A stretch of 64,000 bases of DNA. It comes from Physcomitrium patens. Taxonomy: Eukaryota; Streptophyta; Bryopsida; Funariales; Funariaceae. The notes under the pieces are model-generated. The model was not told where the DNA came from. It did no database searches and saw nothing but the letters and a program-made list of their open reading frames with translations. The stretch is taken from the NCBI RefSeq assembly GCF_000002425.4, contig NC_037264.1, forward strand, positions 13,981,262 to 14,045,261. The letters are read 5' to 3'. The position numbers and the translations under genes were made by a program. Shown in pieces: positions 34,479-46,204 of the stretch; the stretch's first letter is position 1, and each line of letters opens with the position of its first letter.

Positions 34479-35026
34479 TATCAAGGACATGAATCTTAAA
34501 GAAAGAAAATCCTCAACACACTCTTGTATCACTGAAAGGAACTAAAAAGTCACTCAAAGATGATATAATATTAAATTATAATGGCCATTGCCAAAAACAA
34601 GAAGACTAAAATATCTTGAAAGAAGACTAAGGACTAGAAAGACATTGACAAGAGTGAAAAAGGCTTCTCTCTTGTCTCTACATATACTCTAAACTAGAAG
34701 CTACATGGCAATGTTCTATAAGACCTCTAAAACGTATTGACTTTATAAGTCATATATCTTAACATGCAAGGTAAGTTTTCTATATGTGCACCACATAATT
34801 AGCTTGTTCCACAAACTACCAACATGTGATTAACTTGTTGACCAAGTTTTTAACCTATCAATCAACTACAAAGACATATAAAGTCAAAGCAATATCTATG
34901 AAGCCTCTAGAAAACTTTTTTATAAGGTCTTATGAAATTAATCTACTTTTATCTACTTTTATTTACTCCTATCTAATCATATAGGTATTTATTAGAGTAT
35001 CTATGTATATTTGTGATATTAAGAAT
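34479..35026 (-). repeat. Element C 5' LTR
   Basis: Aligns in reverse with the LTRs of element A. Its end on the minus strand is ATGTCCTTGATA. The outer edge at about 35026 abuts element E integrase sequence. An eroded heat-shock-type array is seen around 34900-34925 (TTCTAGAGGCTTC on the minus strand). Confidence 0.8.
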
Positions 35027-35423
35027 AAAAGATATTAAGAATAAGAAAGCTTATGGATATTTTTTACATGATGGATATTTATGGAAGCATCCAAAGAAAA
35101 GATGAAAAATACCAAAGTAAATTATATGTAGTTTAGAACCTCAACAAAAGATTATTAAGGAATTTCATTAAAATTTATGAACAAGGCATTGGTATATTTG
35201 AGCAATATTTACTATATTGAAAGAGAAATATTGGTGGAAGGACATATTCAAAGATATAGCAAAATTTACAGGATCTTATAAAACTTGCCGAGAATATTGA
35301 AAAATTTGGCATTGAGATGTATTACATCCAACATAACTTTTAGCTTTATATTATAAATAGATAGTAAATTTAGTAAAAATGCCTATAAAACTTAGATAAA
35401 TGAAGTATTTGATACTTTTACAA
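35027..35423 (+). pseudogene. Element E integrase, zinc finger part
   Basis: RNKKAYGYFLHDGYLWKHPKKR aligns with D2 RKKAYGFLL, stop, DGFLWKRPKKR. The damaged H2C2 region follows (KEISLVEGHIQRYSKIYRI, then TCREY), then a segment ending KYLILLQ, at which point the solo X LTR is inserted. The codons for RED resume at 36747. Confidence 0.75.
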
Positions 35424-36745
35424 TGTCGTATTACATGTTATTTTGCTCAAGAATGCATCGGGCACCTAGCTGTAGAAGGTGAGATTGTGTTTCAAAAGTA
35501 GCCAAGAAATCCTAATAGGTTTCATCCATACGAGAAGAATATAATCTGAATTTCAATTCAAAAGTGCTTAAAACACTCTTCTTAGTAGTCTTAACTATAC
35601 ATAAATCTCAATTATCTTATTACTTTCATATTTAAGCAATTTAGATTTTTCTTGTAAGCCCTAATCCTAATCAGTGAGCTTTAACATGCTATAACATCCA
35701 ATCCAGCAGTCAACTTGATGTGGAATTTTGCATGCAATCGTCAATGTAAGTCTTCTATATGCTCAAGAATTTTTAGCCCAATCTAGCTCACAAATTGTGA
35801 AAAAACCTCCAAAAACTACACTGATGTCACTCGGCCGCCAACTTGAAAATTGAAGTAGAAATTCCAACAATGATTTCTTCCTTTCCAACCATTAACTTTA
35901 TCTCAAAATTGGTGTGTAGCTGGATCTTCAAGTTCTTCAACACCATGCCAATTTTCATCTTAATCCAATTAATAGATCTTTAGATATCATAGAAACCCTA
36001 TCCAATCTCAAACTGACACCTTCTAAAATCTTCTTGTGCTAAAAACTAGATATTCCTAAACCACGCAATTAGATTGTCACAAAATTTTGGATACACTGAG
36101 CACACCCAATAATCCAAACAGTACCAAGATTTCAACTATAGATGTCACACCAATTGTATGAACAAGCCAAAATTACTAGCCCAAATTATATTATATAAAA
36201 TCCAAATCACTGATACAACCCTGACTTTGAACAACAATTGCTAAGTCCTCTAAAATTCTCTCAAAACAATTCTTATGTCTCTGAAAAGAACTTCAAGCTA
36301 GCTGTCAAATCCTAACCTCCGATCTTCAAATGAAACCCTATTTTGCACTAAGCCATCGTTTTAGTAGCCAGAGGTTTGATTTTGATCCTATCTCACAAAT
36401 GGTCAACCCCCGGGTATCAATCTAACCTATCCTAAGGTTTTTTTAGCCCAATCCTACTCTCAACTTAATCCTAGTACCAACTATACTAATTATTTACCTC
36501 TTCTAATCTGATTTTATTAATTTATGGTCTTTCTAAGGTAATAGAAGAGTCTCTACAACCTAGAAGGTAAAATTACTAACTAACCTTTAAGCTACCAATT
36601 ATTAAGATAAGAAAATAACCTAAGAGGCTTTTATAAAAGCCATGTTTACATACCTCAAATTATAATTGAACTTAGATAATTATATATTAATTAGAAATTC
36701 AACTTTGATTACAATTTCACTATATAGTCGCATTACATCATGACA
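35424..36745 (-). repeat. Solo X-type LTR
   Basis: 1322 bp from TGTCGTATTACATG to ATCATGACA. Flanked by ACAA (35420-35423) and ACGA (36746-36749), a 4-bp duplication with one transition. It splits the element E integrase codons of LAREDLS. It aligns with 48076-49384 and 58596-59904 but is more diverged. Confidence 0.92.
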
Positions 36746-37684
36746 ACGAGAAGATTTATCAGATATGATTGAAGGACAAGTATTAAGAATAAAGGATACT
36801 AAAGGTGTATGTCAATTTTTATTGAAAGATGTTATTTGTTATTATGGTTGTATTAGAAAAATTACAATTAATAGATATGAATTGGATGGAAAAAAAAGCA
36901 CAAATATTTTTTAATAGAATAGGAATTAAACTTTCTTTAACAATAGCATATAATCCAAAAGATAATGATAAGAGTGAGCATAGATATTCATCTATTGTTA
37001 AGGCATTAATAAAAGTATACAAAAACAAAGCATATGAATGGCCTAAACTACTACCATTTGCATTATGAGTTGATTGCATAACTCATAGTTCAATAACATA
37101 TTACATGCCTTTTAAATTAATGTATGGATAAAAATCAATAATGCCAATAGAAGAAGTAGGATCTATATGACATATATTACCTTAAAAAGATGATTTCAAT
37201 AGAAAAGAACTTTTAGCATTATAGATTCAATAATTAGAAAGAAGACTTAATAATATTGAAGCAACAATAGAGAAATTGAAAGAAGCAAGGAAATAAAGTA
37301 AAAAAAGATTTGACAAAATACATTGAAGATGGAAATTGGATGTTAGTTTATGATAGTAGCTTGGATAATCAACATATCATAATAAAGAAGTTTGAAAAGA
37401 TATGGTTTGGACCTTATGATGTCAAATAAGTATATAACAATAGAACATACTTATTATAAAAACTTGTTGGTACAAAATTGAAGATATCTATAATAAATAT
37501 CTAAATCAAATTATTTAATTAAAGAAGTGAAGACATTTATTTTAATGAAGAAAAAAATCCATTACAAGACATTGAGTTGGGAGTAGAAGAACAAATTAAA
37601 GATCAAGAATTTCACCAAAATGAAGAAAACTCTATATCAATGTAATGAAAAAAACTTTGCACATATGAGAAGATGCAAAGGTTC
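36746..37684 (+). pseudogene. Element E integrase core and C-terminus
   Basis: Starts REDLSDMIEGQVLRIKD and continues VCQFLLKDVICYYGCIRKI, then the open piece 36829-37068 (GIKLSLTIAYNPKDNDKSEHRYSSIVKALIK, then EWPKLLPFAL). The Glu in KSEH aligns with the catalytic Glu of D2. The middle Asp position is not preserved (MNWMEKKA for ADHGELNA). A GPY-type stretch KIWFGPYDV is near 37400. An acidic tail precedes the polypurine tract; no chromodomain is seen. Confidence 0.8.
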
Positions 37685-37696
37685 AAGGAGGGTGGA
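37685..37696 (+). other. Element E polypurine tract
   Basis: AAGGAGGGTGGA, directly before the 3' LTR. D1 and D2 have AAGAGGGGGTGGA and CAGAGGGGGTGGA at the same place. Confidence 0.85.
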
Positions 37697-38660
37697 TGTC
37701 ATGATATAACATGACTAATGAATGAAAGAAAGAAAAATATATTATATTATAAATGAATTTATTTTAAAATATTATAACAAATAATCTTTAAAATATATAT
37801 AATAGTTAAAAATATAATAAAACTAAAAAATACTAATGTTTTTTTTTTACAAAATAGGCTTCTACTTACTTTGTAGGGCCATATATAAGGTAAAAGAAAA
37901 TATATTGAAAAATTAAATGATATAAATATATATAGGAGAGAATTAAGAGTAGATTTTAGTAAAATTTACCTCAAGAAGCTAAGAATTGATACTTAGAGAG
38001 GACTTGTTGTCAACTTGAATCAAAATCAGACCTTGAGGCGCAAAACCATGCACCTATAGTGACTTCAAGATTCTTTTATAGATCAAATAGTAGAATTTGA
38101 GGACAAACTTGAGAAGAGATTTTTAGGCGTTAGTTTTATATCATTTGAATTAATATTGAGATTTTGAAAGATTTTCAAAGTTAATAATGTTCTTGGTGGA
38201 ATTAGAGTTTGAAAAATAAAAATATGTTTTTAAATTTGAGGGTTTCTTGAGTTCTTTGGTGTGTGTATAAATGAAATTTGAAAAGTATATTGATGTGCTA
38301 GTTATAAATGTGTATACAAATTTTGAGGTCAATTAAATATAAATTGAAGAATATAAGGATTTTTATAGATTGAGGTTTCAAAAATTGGATTTTGAAGTTT
38401 AGTGAGTATTTCTAAGATTTTTAACAATCTGTCAATTGAATTCAAGTAATTTTTTTTTTATATGGATACAAGACTTGATTTTTAATATTTAGATGAAATT
38501 TGAGAGTAATTCAATGGATTAAGAAAGAAATATTGGCATTAGAAGTTTAGCATTCAGGTTGAAATAAGAGGCCGCTTAACACCTCATTGGATTATCTTGC
38601 ATTTCTTTCAATTGTTAGGTACTTGATACATTCTCAAGCAAGAACTTATATAATATGATA
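37697..38660 (+). repeat. Element E 3' LTR (type Z)
   Basis: 964 bp, starting TGTCATGATATAACATG and ending ATATAATATGATA. Aligns with 9702-10663 with many differences. Followed by GCAT, the right target duplication of E. Confidence 0.9.
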
Positions 38661-38852
38661 GCATTTCTTTCTTCTTTATATTTTTTTTGAGACGGTATCA
38701 AATATTTACTAATTATTTTTAATTGTTAGACCTTGATGTCTTCCATAACCATCTTATTTTCAATCTCTTGAAAGGCCTCATATATGGTTGTAAGTAGAGT
38801 CATTATTTTCATTTGTTGCATGAATAATGCCTAGTGTTCTTCTTAGAGGTGG
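38661..38852 (-). other. Short relic between elements E and F
   Basis: The minus strand gives MQQMKIMTLLTTIYEAFQEIENKMVMEDIKV, which looks like the charged start of a gag, but it is too short to assign. It is the right flank of E and the left flank of F. Confidence 0.3.
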
Positions 38853-39950
38853 TATCATATTACATGTATTCTTATTTAAGAATGCATTGGGCATCTAACA
38901 ATAGAAGATAAGTAGAAATGCAACAACAATTCTAAGTCTAATAGAGTCTCAAAGAAAAATAATAATAAAATCTTAAAGAAATATAAAAATAAAATCTTAA
39001 AGAAATAAAAATAATTTTTTTAAAGAAATAAAAAAATTATTTTAAATTACTAAAAATAAAAATTATAAATAAATCTTAAATAAATCCTAATAAAATTTTA
39101 ATTTAAGATTAATTAAGATTTTGATGAAACTTAATCGAAATCTACATCAAATCCTAATTAAAATCTAATTAAAATCTTAATTAAAACCTTAATGAACCTT
39201 TATCAAATCTTATGTCAAATTCTAGTCAAATCCTAAATTCTAACTAAATCTTAGATCAAATTTTAATAAAATTTTAAATTCTAATCTTCAAAAATTCTCA
39301 TATTCTTCAATTTAATCACTTAATTGACTTCAAAATTTTCAAACACATTTACAATAATCACAATGACAAATTTCTAAATTTTTACTTGTAAATATGCTAT
39401 AAAGTTCATAAAATATTTAAATTTATAAACTTATTTTTATTTCTCAAAATCTAAATCTACTAAATACATCACTAACTTTTTAAATCCTCCAAACCTCAAT
39501 ATTAATCCAAATAATATAAAAGTAATTTTCAAAAATTTCTTCATAAGTTTTCTCTCTAATTTTACTTTCTAATTGATAAAAAAAACCCCTAGAATCGTCA
39601 TAGGTGCATGGTTTTCTGATTCAAGGCCTAATTTTGATCCAAGTTTACACTTGGTTCTCTCTATGTATCAATTTTTGATAATTTGAGGTAATTTTTGCTT
39701 AAATATATTATTAACTCTTTTCTAAAGATGCTTATATTATTTATTTATCTTATTAACTTTTATTTGAGATATTTATGCTCCTACAAAGTGAATAGTAATT
39801 CTTTCTATAAAAAATAGAATTAAAATTAAAACTTTTATTACCTTCCTATCATTTATTTTTATTTTTTTATAATATTTTTTTTACTAGATTATTTTATAAT
39901 AATATCCATATTTTTATTTTTTACTATATATTTATATTACTACACAATAG
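38853..39950 (-). repeat. Element F left LTR (3' LTR, type Z)
   Basis: Starts TATCATATTACATG on the plus strand and aligns with 46205-47702 and, inverted, with the LTRs of E. It contains a degenerate tandem stretch of AATCTTAAT/AATCCTAAT-type units (about 39090-39290). Confidence 0.75.
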
Positions 39951-41699
39951 TAAGCTATTGCTTGTAAATAAGCTTTGATTATTTATTCTTATGCTATAAT
40001 TTTTGAAGTAAAGTTGTATTGAATTTAAGCTTTGATCTTATCTCAAGTCAAATTGATTTGGATAAGAGAAGAGCTGAAGGAGTTGATGGTTGAAGTTTGT
40101 ATTTTTAATTGTGCAAAAATATCCACGGCCAAGTATTGAACATGCTCACGACCATAATAAAAACTTGGAATTTGAACAGAACTTGTGTCTCTCTTGAGAT
40201 GTTAGGATTTGTAGACTTAAAAAAAGAAGATCTTGTTGAATAATTTGGTTCTTATACCATGGTGGTTTTTTGTGCCACAAAAGCATCTAATTTAGAATTC
40301 TTGTCTCTTAAGATTTCTTTGTTGTTAAGGCACTTGAACAACTTAAAATATAAGAAGAGCCAAGTGCTTGAGGGTATTAATGCTTGTTATAAATAAGATA
40401 TAAGAATAAGTAATTTTTTAGTATAATATTTGATAAGTACATTATCAAATAAAGCTTAGAAGGAAATAAGAGGGTATTCTTGACCATATGTAACTATGGA
40501 AATAAAGTAATAGTAAATGCATGCCCTCAAAAAGGATCCAATGGAATTATATGCCTTTCAATTTTTTTGATATTTTTGAACTTTTTTTTAGAATGTTTGA
40601 TCCATAAAGATGCTTTAATTGACATTTTCATTATGATTGGCTACAATGATTAGCTCTAGATTGGTTTATTGAATGAAATTAATATTATTTCAAAAAATAT
40701 TTTTGTTAGAATATTTTGTATTAAAATTATCCATTTAGAGCCTTATAAGTTAATAATGGCTTGAATTGGATAATCTATCTTTTCTTGAGACTTATTATTA
40801 TTGATTTAATCTTAAGCTCAAAGACAAAAGAAAAGATTTATTGTATTTTATTGTATAACGCTTACATCAATCCATCTAAATCTCTCATACAAATATTGGT
40901 TGTTTTATATGACTTGTACACCATCAATAAGATCCATTAGGTTATTGATTATATTTTTTACAATTAATATGACAAATTGGTGGTACCAATTTGATTTTAG
41001 ATTTTTTTCTAAATTTATACAATTATACGAAATCATGTTCTTGATACCATTCATCATTATTCATATATTTTTAAATAATGAAGGCTTTTAGAATGTACTA
41101 GAGGCTATTCATTGTAATAGCTATGGTATAAAACATAGAAGAATAAAAAAATACTAAAATATTGGATGTAGAAAAAAAAAAGAAAATAAAATATGTAAGA
41201 TAAATTAAAGTGAGCATACATATAGGATTGAAAAGACATAAAATTTATTTAAAACTTGGAGCTTCAAATGTAAGAAAAATGATAGAAATGAGTGCAGCTG
41301 CTAAAGTAGTAATGATGTAGAAATATCAAAAAGTAGATAGGTATAGGTTTGAAATGATTGTAATAGAACTAATAAAGCTTGTGATGCTACAAATTTTGAC
41401 AAAATAAATGGATTAAATCATGATACTTGAGACTAAAATGTCAATCGCATTTAAAATATTTTATGAATTAGAAGAATTGAAGGTGTTTAATTAATTTTGG
41501 ATATTATCCAAGGTTTAGAATTAAAGAGGCGGATCCATAGAAGTATAATAGATTTTTAGTTTATTTATAATAACAATAATATTGGTTCGATCATATGATA
41601 TTTAGTTCACTAACAATGTACTATTATTCAGTAGTATTAATTGAATTTAGAATAATTATTATTAAATTGGATCTAATTTAGATTCTTTTATTTTTTGAT
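39951..41699 (-). other. Element F 3' internal region, unassigned
   Basis: No recognisable coding signal. A 63-codon plus frame at 40900-41091 has no family resemblance. By position this should hold the integrase C-terminus and 3' untranslated region of F. Confidence 0.4.
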
Positions 41700-42420
41700 C
41701 TCATAGGTACTACAAAACTAAGTCACCTTTAGCAAACGTGCACTATGATTTTGTACCTTAATAATCTTTTGCATAACTTTTTTATTTTTATTAGATATTA
41801 TCAAGTTAGTTGTCAAAGATCTTTTAATTTTAATAGATTATCCAATTTTATTACTAAAATTCTTCAAGGAGTATATTAAGTGAATGAGATCCATTTAAAT
41901 ATTAAGACAATTTATTTTTAATAATAAAAGTTGGCTTTTATAGACAAACTAAAAATAATTGTATAAGATTGTGATCTTATGGATGATGCAATATATTCAT
42001 AGGATTATTAGAAGGTAAAAGACTAATCAATTTTTTTCTAGGTAATAAATTACTTTATCATATTAATCAAGGTTTTATTGGTACTTTTGACATGTCCATT
42101 TTCTTGTGGATAAAGATTTTTTTATTTTAGAATGTTATTATAGCAAATTGGCATGCACAACATAAACAAATGAATTGGTGTATATTTTGATGCAAATTGG
42201 ACCACAAATACTTTTTTATGAGGATGTTTTAGAGGGTAGTCTCAGCCCCTTGATATCTTCCAAAAAGACCACTGTGTACAATATCTAGAATTATAATTTA
42301 TTTTGATTTTGATAAGTAAAACCTGATTATGTTATTTAGGCTTTATTTGTATAATTTATTATTGATCATCATGTATGATAATAACTTCAAAATGAAATTT
42401 ATTCAATAATTATATAATAA
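41700..42420 (-). pseudogene. Element F integrase relic
   Basis: The minus strand reads VHSGLFGRYQGAETTL near 42295-42245, the H2C2 entry. Then IHKKMDMSKVPIKP-type and PQENGHVKSTNKTLINMI-type frames appear near 42130-42060, matching the PQANGQAE.TNKTL block around the catalytic Glu, which is Lys here. The spacing between the two blocks is too short for a whole core, so there is an internal deletion. Confidence 0.6.
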
Positions 42421-42779
42421 TTTAAGAGATATGTAATTAATTGTCTAATATTTAATAAAATCATCTTAACAAGTATTAATTCGAGGCATAAAGTTGATAG
42501 TAATACCATGAACTTAGAGGTAAGTATCATTAAAAGAATCATCTATAGTTTTGGATTCCTTAAATAAGCTTATATAGAAGAAGAAGTCACTAATCATGTG
42601 CTTATAGTTGAATACATGGATGACTTAAAATTATATTCTATATGTATCATTATTCATCTTGTTACTTGGCTTATAAAAAATAAGTTATTTTTTAAATATG
42701 TTAAGTTGTGATCATCTACTACAAATTAGAATTTATTTTTGAGTAAATAGTGTCAAAATTTGTAGAATGCATAAACTAT

Positions 42780-43060
42780 GGCTAAGGCCTTGCATTTAAT
42801 GATTGAGTAATTTTATTTTATAGAATTAAGGAGTTTAATAACATATGCAATAGATTGATCTGCTCTTCTTATTAGATTTTGGGCTAGAATTGTGCCTAAT
42901 GTAATATTAGAAACATCTAAGTAGAAGCAAAATAGCTAGGTCTAGTCAAAAGTAATTAATATTGGATGATTTATATATGCTTGAATAATTCTTTCTAAAA
43001 ATGCTTGTACTTCAAGTGCCCAATATTTTGTATATATATAATTCAGTCAATTAAATACAA
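42780..43060 (-). pseudogene. Element F RNase H relic
   Basis: The minus strand reads ALEVQAFLERI, then HPILITFD, FCFYLDVSNITLGTILAQN and RRADQSIAYVIKLLNS. This is the start of a gypsy RNase H, with catalytic Asp in YLDVSN (usually YLDASN). Confidence 0.75.
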
Positions 43061-43399
43061 TAATAAAAATAATAATTTATATAAAAAAATTTATAAAAAT
43101 TTGATTGAATTGAATTACTCTAAAAAAGCATTAAATGCTTGTGTGTTCTTGGAGTAGTGTCATTTTGACAATGTTGTGGATTTTCTTAAGATTTGATAAT
43201 TTTTCAATTTTATAAATGATATACCTAAATATAACCTGTATAAAAAATAAAATATAAATTTATCTACATTCAAGCTCATTTTATTTTAACAACAAGCTTT
43301 AAAAATAAGCCTTAAGTATTAAATATGGTTTGTAGCTTGATAATACATAATATTATTATTTAAATAAATTTGTAAAAAAATCTTAAAATAAGGTCAAAA

Positions 43400-43940
43400 G
43401 ATTAATTTTTATGATCTTTTGAAAAGTCATAAAGGTATTTTTAGCTTTGAAGAATATACGTTTAAACTGATTAGGTTGCTATTTGATAAAAATAGCCATT
43501 TTATTCTTGTCTTTTCTACCATAAGCCACTTAGTAGAATTTCTTAAAAAAATCTAAGAAAGAATTTATTTTATAATCAATTGCTTCATCAATGATTTCTT
43601 CCATATAGAATAGTAGATATTGATCTTTTTTTTATAGCTGTATTTAGTTTTTAGAAATCCATGTAGATTTAGATAGCTTTGGATTATTTAGGTATAATAA
43701 CTATAGAAAAAAGCCAAAGAGCCAAATCAATAAAGGAAATAAATTTAGCATGCATTAATTTGTATAATTTAGTTTGCATAATTTTGAGATAATTTGGATT
43801 TATTTGATAATATTGTTGTTGTATATAAGTTAATCCAAGTAAGAAATTTATTTTGTGTTTTACAACAGCAACTAGGATTTCTTTGAGATTCTCATGTATT
43901 TATGCAAAAATGTCCTTATATTCTTTAAACAACTCAATAG
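43400..43940 (-). pseudogene. Element F reverse transcriptase relic
   Basis: The minus strand near 43690-43560 reads AI, stop, IYMDFKLNTAIKK-type sequence, then a PYMEEIIDEAIDYKINSFLDF-type frame, matching the fingers and first palm motif of gypsy RT (FRKLN.AT.KD..PLP, then FLDGFSGY). The catalytic YxDD region is not recovered. Confidence 0.6.
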
Positions 43941-44426
43941 CTTTTTGTTTTATTTCTTTTAATTCATCCATATTTATATAGAAGTTTCTTAGATTTTTTA
44001 TTATTTTTAGATTAATTAACTCAATATTTTTCTTAATTTTGATAGTATATTTAATAATATTATATTTTTTTTTGAAGATTAGTTTAGCTAGTTATTCATC
44101 CAAAATTGCCATGCTTGATGTTTCATTGATGAATGTCCTTGGTATAATGAGTTTATCTTCTTCATGTGCTAGAATGGCCAAGTGGTAGATTTCTACTAAT
44201 AGAAGTAAATATGAATCAATCTCTAATAGCAAGATTTTTTGATTGATTATTAAATTATCAAATCATTTTATTCTTACAATTTCTCTTATTTGAGTGGCAT
44301 GGGCTTGGATGATGCACCTATCTATTCAAATAGAAGTATTTTTCTTTTTGATTTAGAGAATTATAATATTTCAACTCCAATTATAGGAAGTATTAATATC
44401 CCTCAACAAAGACCATTCCAATATTA

Positions 44427-44729
44427 TCAAAAAGTGGCTTTTATTAGCATATATATGATAGTGAAAGCTATTGGTGTACTTTTTTTATGGATGATGATGT
44501 TTATATGATGTAATAGACTTAAAGAATTTAACAATATATCACTTATTATTTGAAGTATAAAAAAATATGTTTGAACATATGATAAGCCTAAATTTTTTTG
44601 AATGTCTTTAGTCATAACATTGACCTTGAATCTTCTATCTATTAGTATGCTTTGTAGCTCATGTTTGTCACTTTGTAAATTATTAATCAGGGCTTTTGTA
44701 TCCATTGTTGTATCCATTGTTTGTAGCAT
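44427..44729 (-). pseudogene. Element F protease relic
   Basis: A 100-codon open piece. LQSILIDRRFKVNVMTKDIQKNLGL matches the retropepsin loop of a plant gypsy group (DGGS.VNIMT.D....LGL), with DGG changed to DRR. Then come LLHHINIIIH and PIAFTIIYMLIKATF, corresponding to the flap and the second half. Stops lie on both sides. Confidence 0.7.
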
Positions 44730-45099
44730 TCATTTCTTTAATGGCTGCTCATGAATTGTGAGTTCCAATGAACTTAGTTAGTTGCAAATATTTGAATTTT
44801 AATTGATTTCAATTTTGGACTTAAGAAAAATATTTAAATTTTAAAATTCTAATTTTAATATTATAAAAAATATCAAAAAGATCCACTAATTGATTTTATA
44901 ATTATTTTTATAAGTTATTCTAAAATTGATGTATTATTTTTTGATGATCTTTTAGAAATGATTTATAAGGTTTCATCGTGTGAATAACTTTGTTCAATTG
45001 TTTGATTAATGTTTGCAAGTGGATAAGAGCAAGCATTGGAATAGTAAAAATATTAGTAATTTGAACTTCCATGAAGATTACTCTTCTTTTTTGTTTTGA

Positions 45100-46204
45100 A
45101 GTTTGATGTGGCTCTTAGTACCATCTTTGCTTACTTTATCAATTGGCTACTTAATAGTCAAATGCTCCACATTCAAAATACACATTTGGTACTAATAGTT
45201 GTCTATTTGATTGGAAAGAATTGTTTTCTATTGATTTTGATTCTATTGTTGTAATTTTTGGTCTTAGTCTAAGATTCTTTTTTTGTCAATTTAGATTATT
45301 TAGATCAAACCAGCATTAGCCCTCATAATTTTGATGACAATAATTGCCTTCCAAATATTTCATTTCAGATTTGTTTGGAATTTTTTTAATTGCAACCATT
45401 TTCCAAGACATAGTGTCTCTTGTAATCATAATTTCTAAAAAAATGGATACTTGCATGTAAATAATATCTTGTTGGATCTATAGTAATAGTGCTTGAATGT
45501 ACCAAATGCATAATAAGGTATTATGAAGTTTAATATCTAGTTTATTTACTAATTATTTGAAAAAATCATGCAACTTGTTTACTAATTTTTTTGGTTTTGT
45601 TTCAAACTTTAAATAGCAATAATAAATTCTTATTTGGTTTTATACTTATGTAATTTCTTCACAAATTTTTATTTACACTATTCTCAAAAACAAAGGATGT
45701 ATCTGCAAAAAAAAAATAATATAAAAATTAATGGTATTTTCCATTGAAGTAGTTTCAAGTAGTTGTTTTTGATATTCCAAATTTGTGGTTCCATTGGATT
45801 TTAATATGAATTTAAATTGGTTAATAAGCTGATCCAAGTCACCTCTTTCTACAAACCCATGATATAGAAATTTGATTGATTTTATTTTAATTCCATTAAT
45901 CTCTAAGCCATTGCCTTTGTCAAGGATATTTTGGACTAGTAGCAGATTAAATCCTCCAAAATGTAGACTAGTGAATTAAATATTTAGCTTTAAATGAGGT
46001 TTGCTTTACTTGATTATTTTCTAGAATAGCAAATCCATGTTTTTGCAAAGCTTCTTTCAACTTTTGATATTGAATAGAAAGTTCTTTTACTTATTTTGTT
46101 AGGTTGAATAAGTATTCATATATCCATTTGTAAAACTCTCTAGCTTCTCTTTTTTGGGAATTTTCCTCTATAATATTATCTTCTTTGATTTCTAAAATTA
46201 TTTT
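45100..46204 (-). pseudogene. Element F gag relic
   Basis: Near the right LTR the minus strand gives EDNIIEENSQKREAREFYKWIYEYLFNLT, then VKELSIQYQKLKEALQKHGFAI, a charged helical gag start. Near 45190-45120 the residues PNVYFECGAFDY, stop, VAN suggest a CCHC knuckle with its first Cys lost. The rest is eroded. Confidence 0.5.

Larger units (their letters stand above)
20302..35026 (-). mobile_element. Element C: family I chromodomain retrotransposon, truncated and nested
   Basis: The 5' LTR is at 34479-35026 and the order on the minus strand is gag, PR, RT, integrase, chromodomain, ending in a short post-chromodomain tail at 20302. No 3' LTR remains. Element B interrupts the chromodomain (20454-29058) and repeat G interrupts the region between the integrase and RT (30445-31787). 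An internal deletion has removed the RT core. The coding sequence aligns with elements A and B. Confidence 0.85.
9702..38660 (+). mobile_element. Element E: family II Ty3/gypsy retrotransposon, hosting nested insertions
   Basis: A 5' LTR (9702-10663) and a 3' LTR (37697-38660) in direct orientation are flanked by GCAT on both sides (9698-9701 and 38661-38664), an exact 4-bp target duplication. Between them are a primer-binding-site relic, gag, PR, RT, RNase H and integrase in order, homologous to unit D2 of the composite element, with a polypurine tract AAGGAGGGTGGA at 37685-37696. The coding region is interrupted at 13933-16425, 16581-17815, about 19008-35026 and 35424-36745 by later insertions. 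Its coding parts are heavily eroded, so it is among the oldest elements here. Confidence 0.9.

Noticed and set aside
44290-44508. 72-codon plus-strand frame with a hydrophobic end
   Set aside because: Overlaps the opposite-strand protease relic of element F, which has clear family motifs; the plus frame is a shadow.
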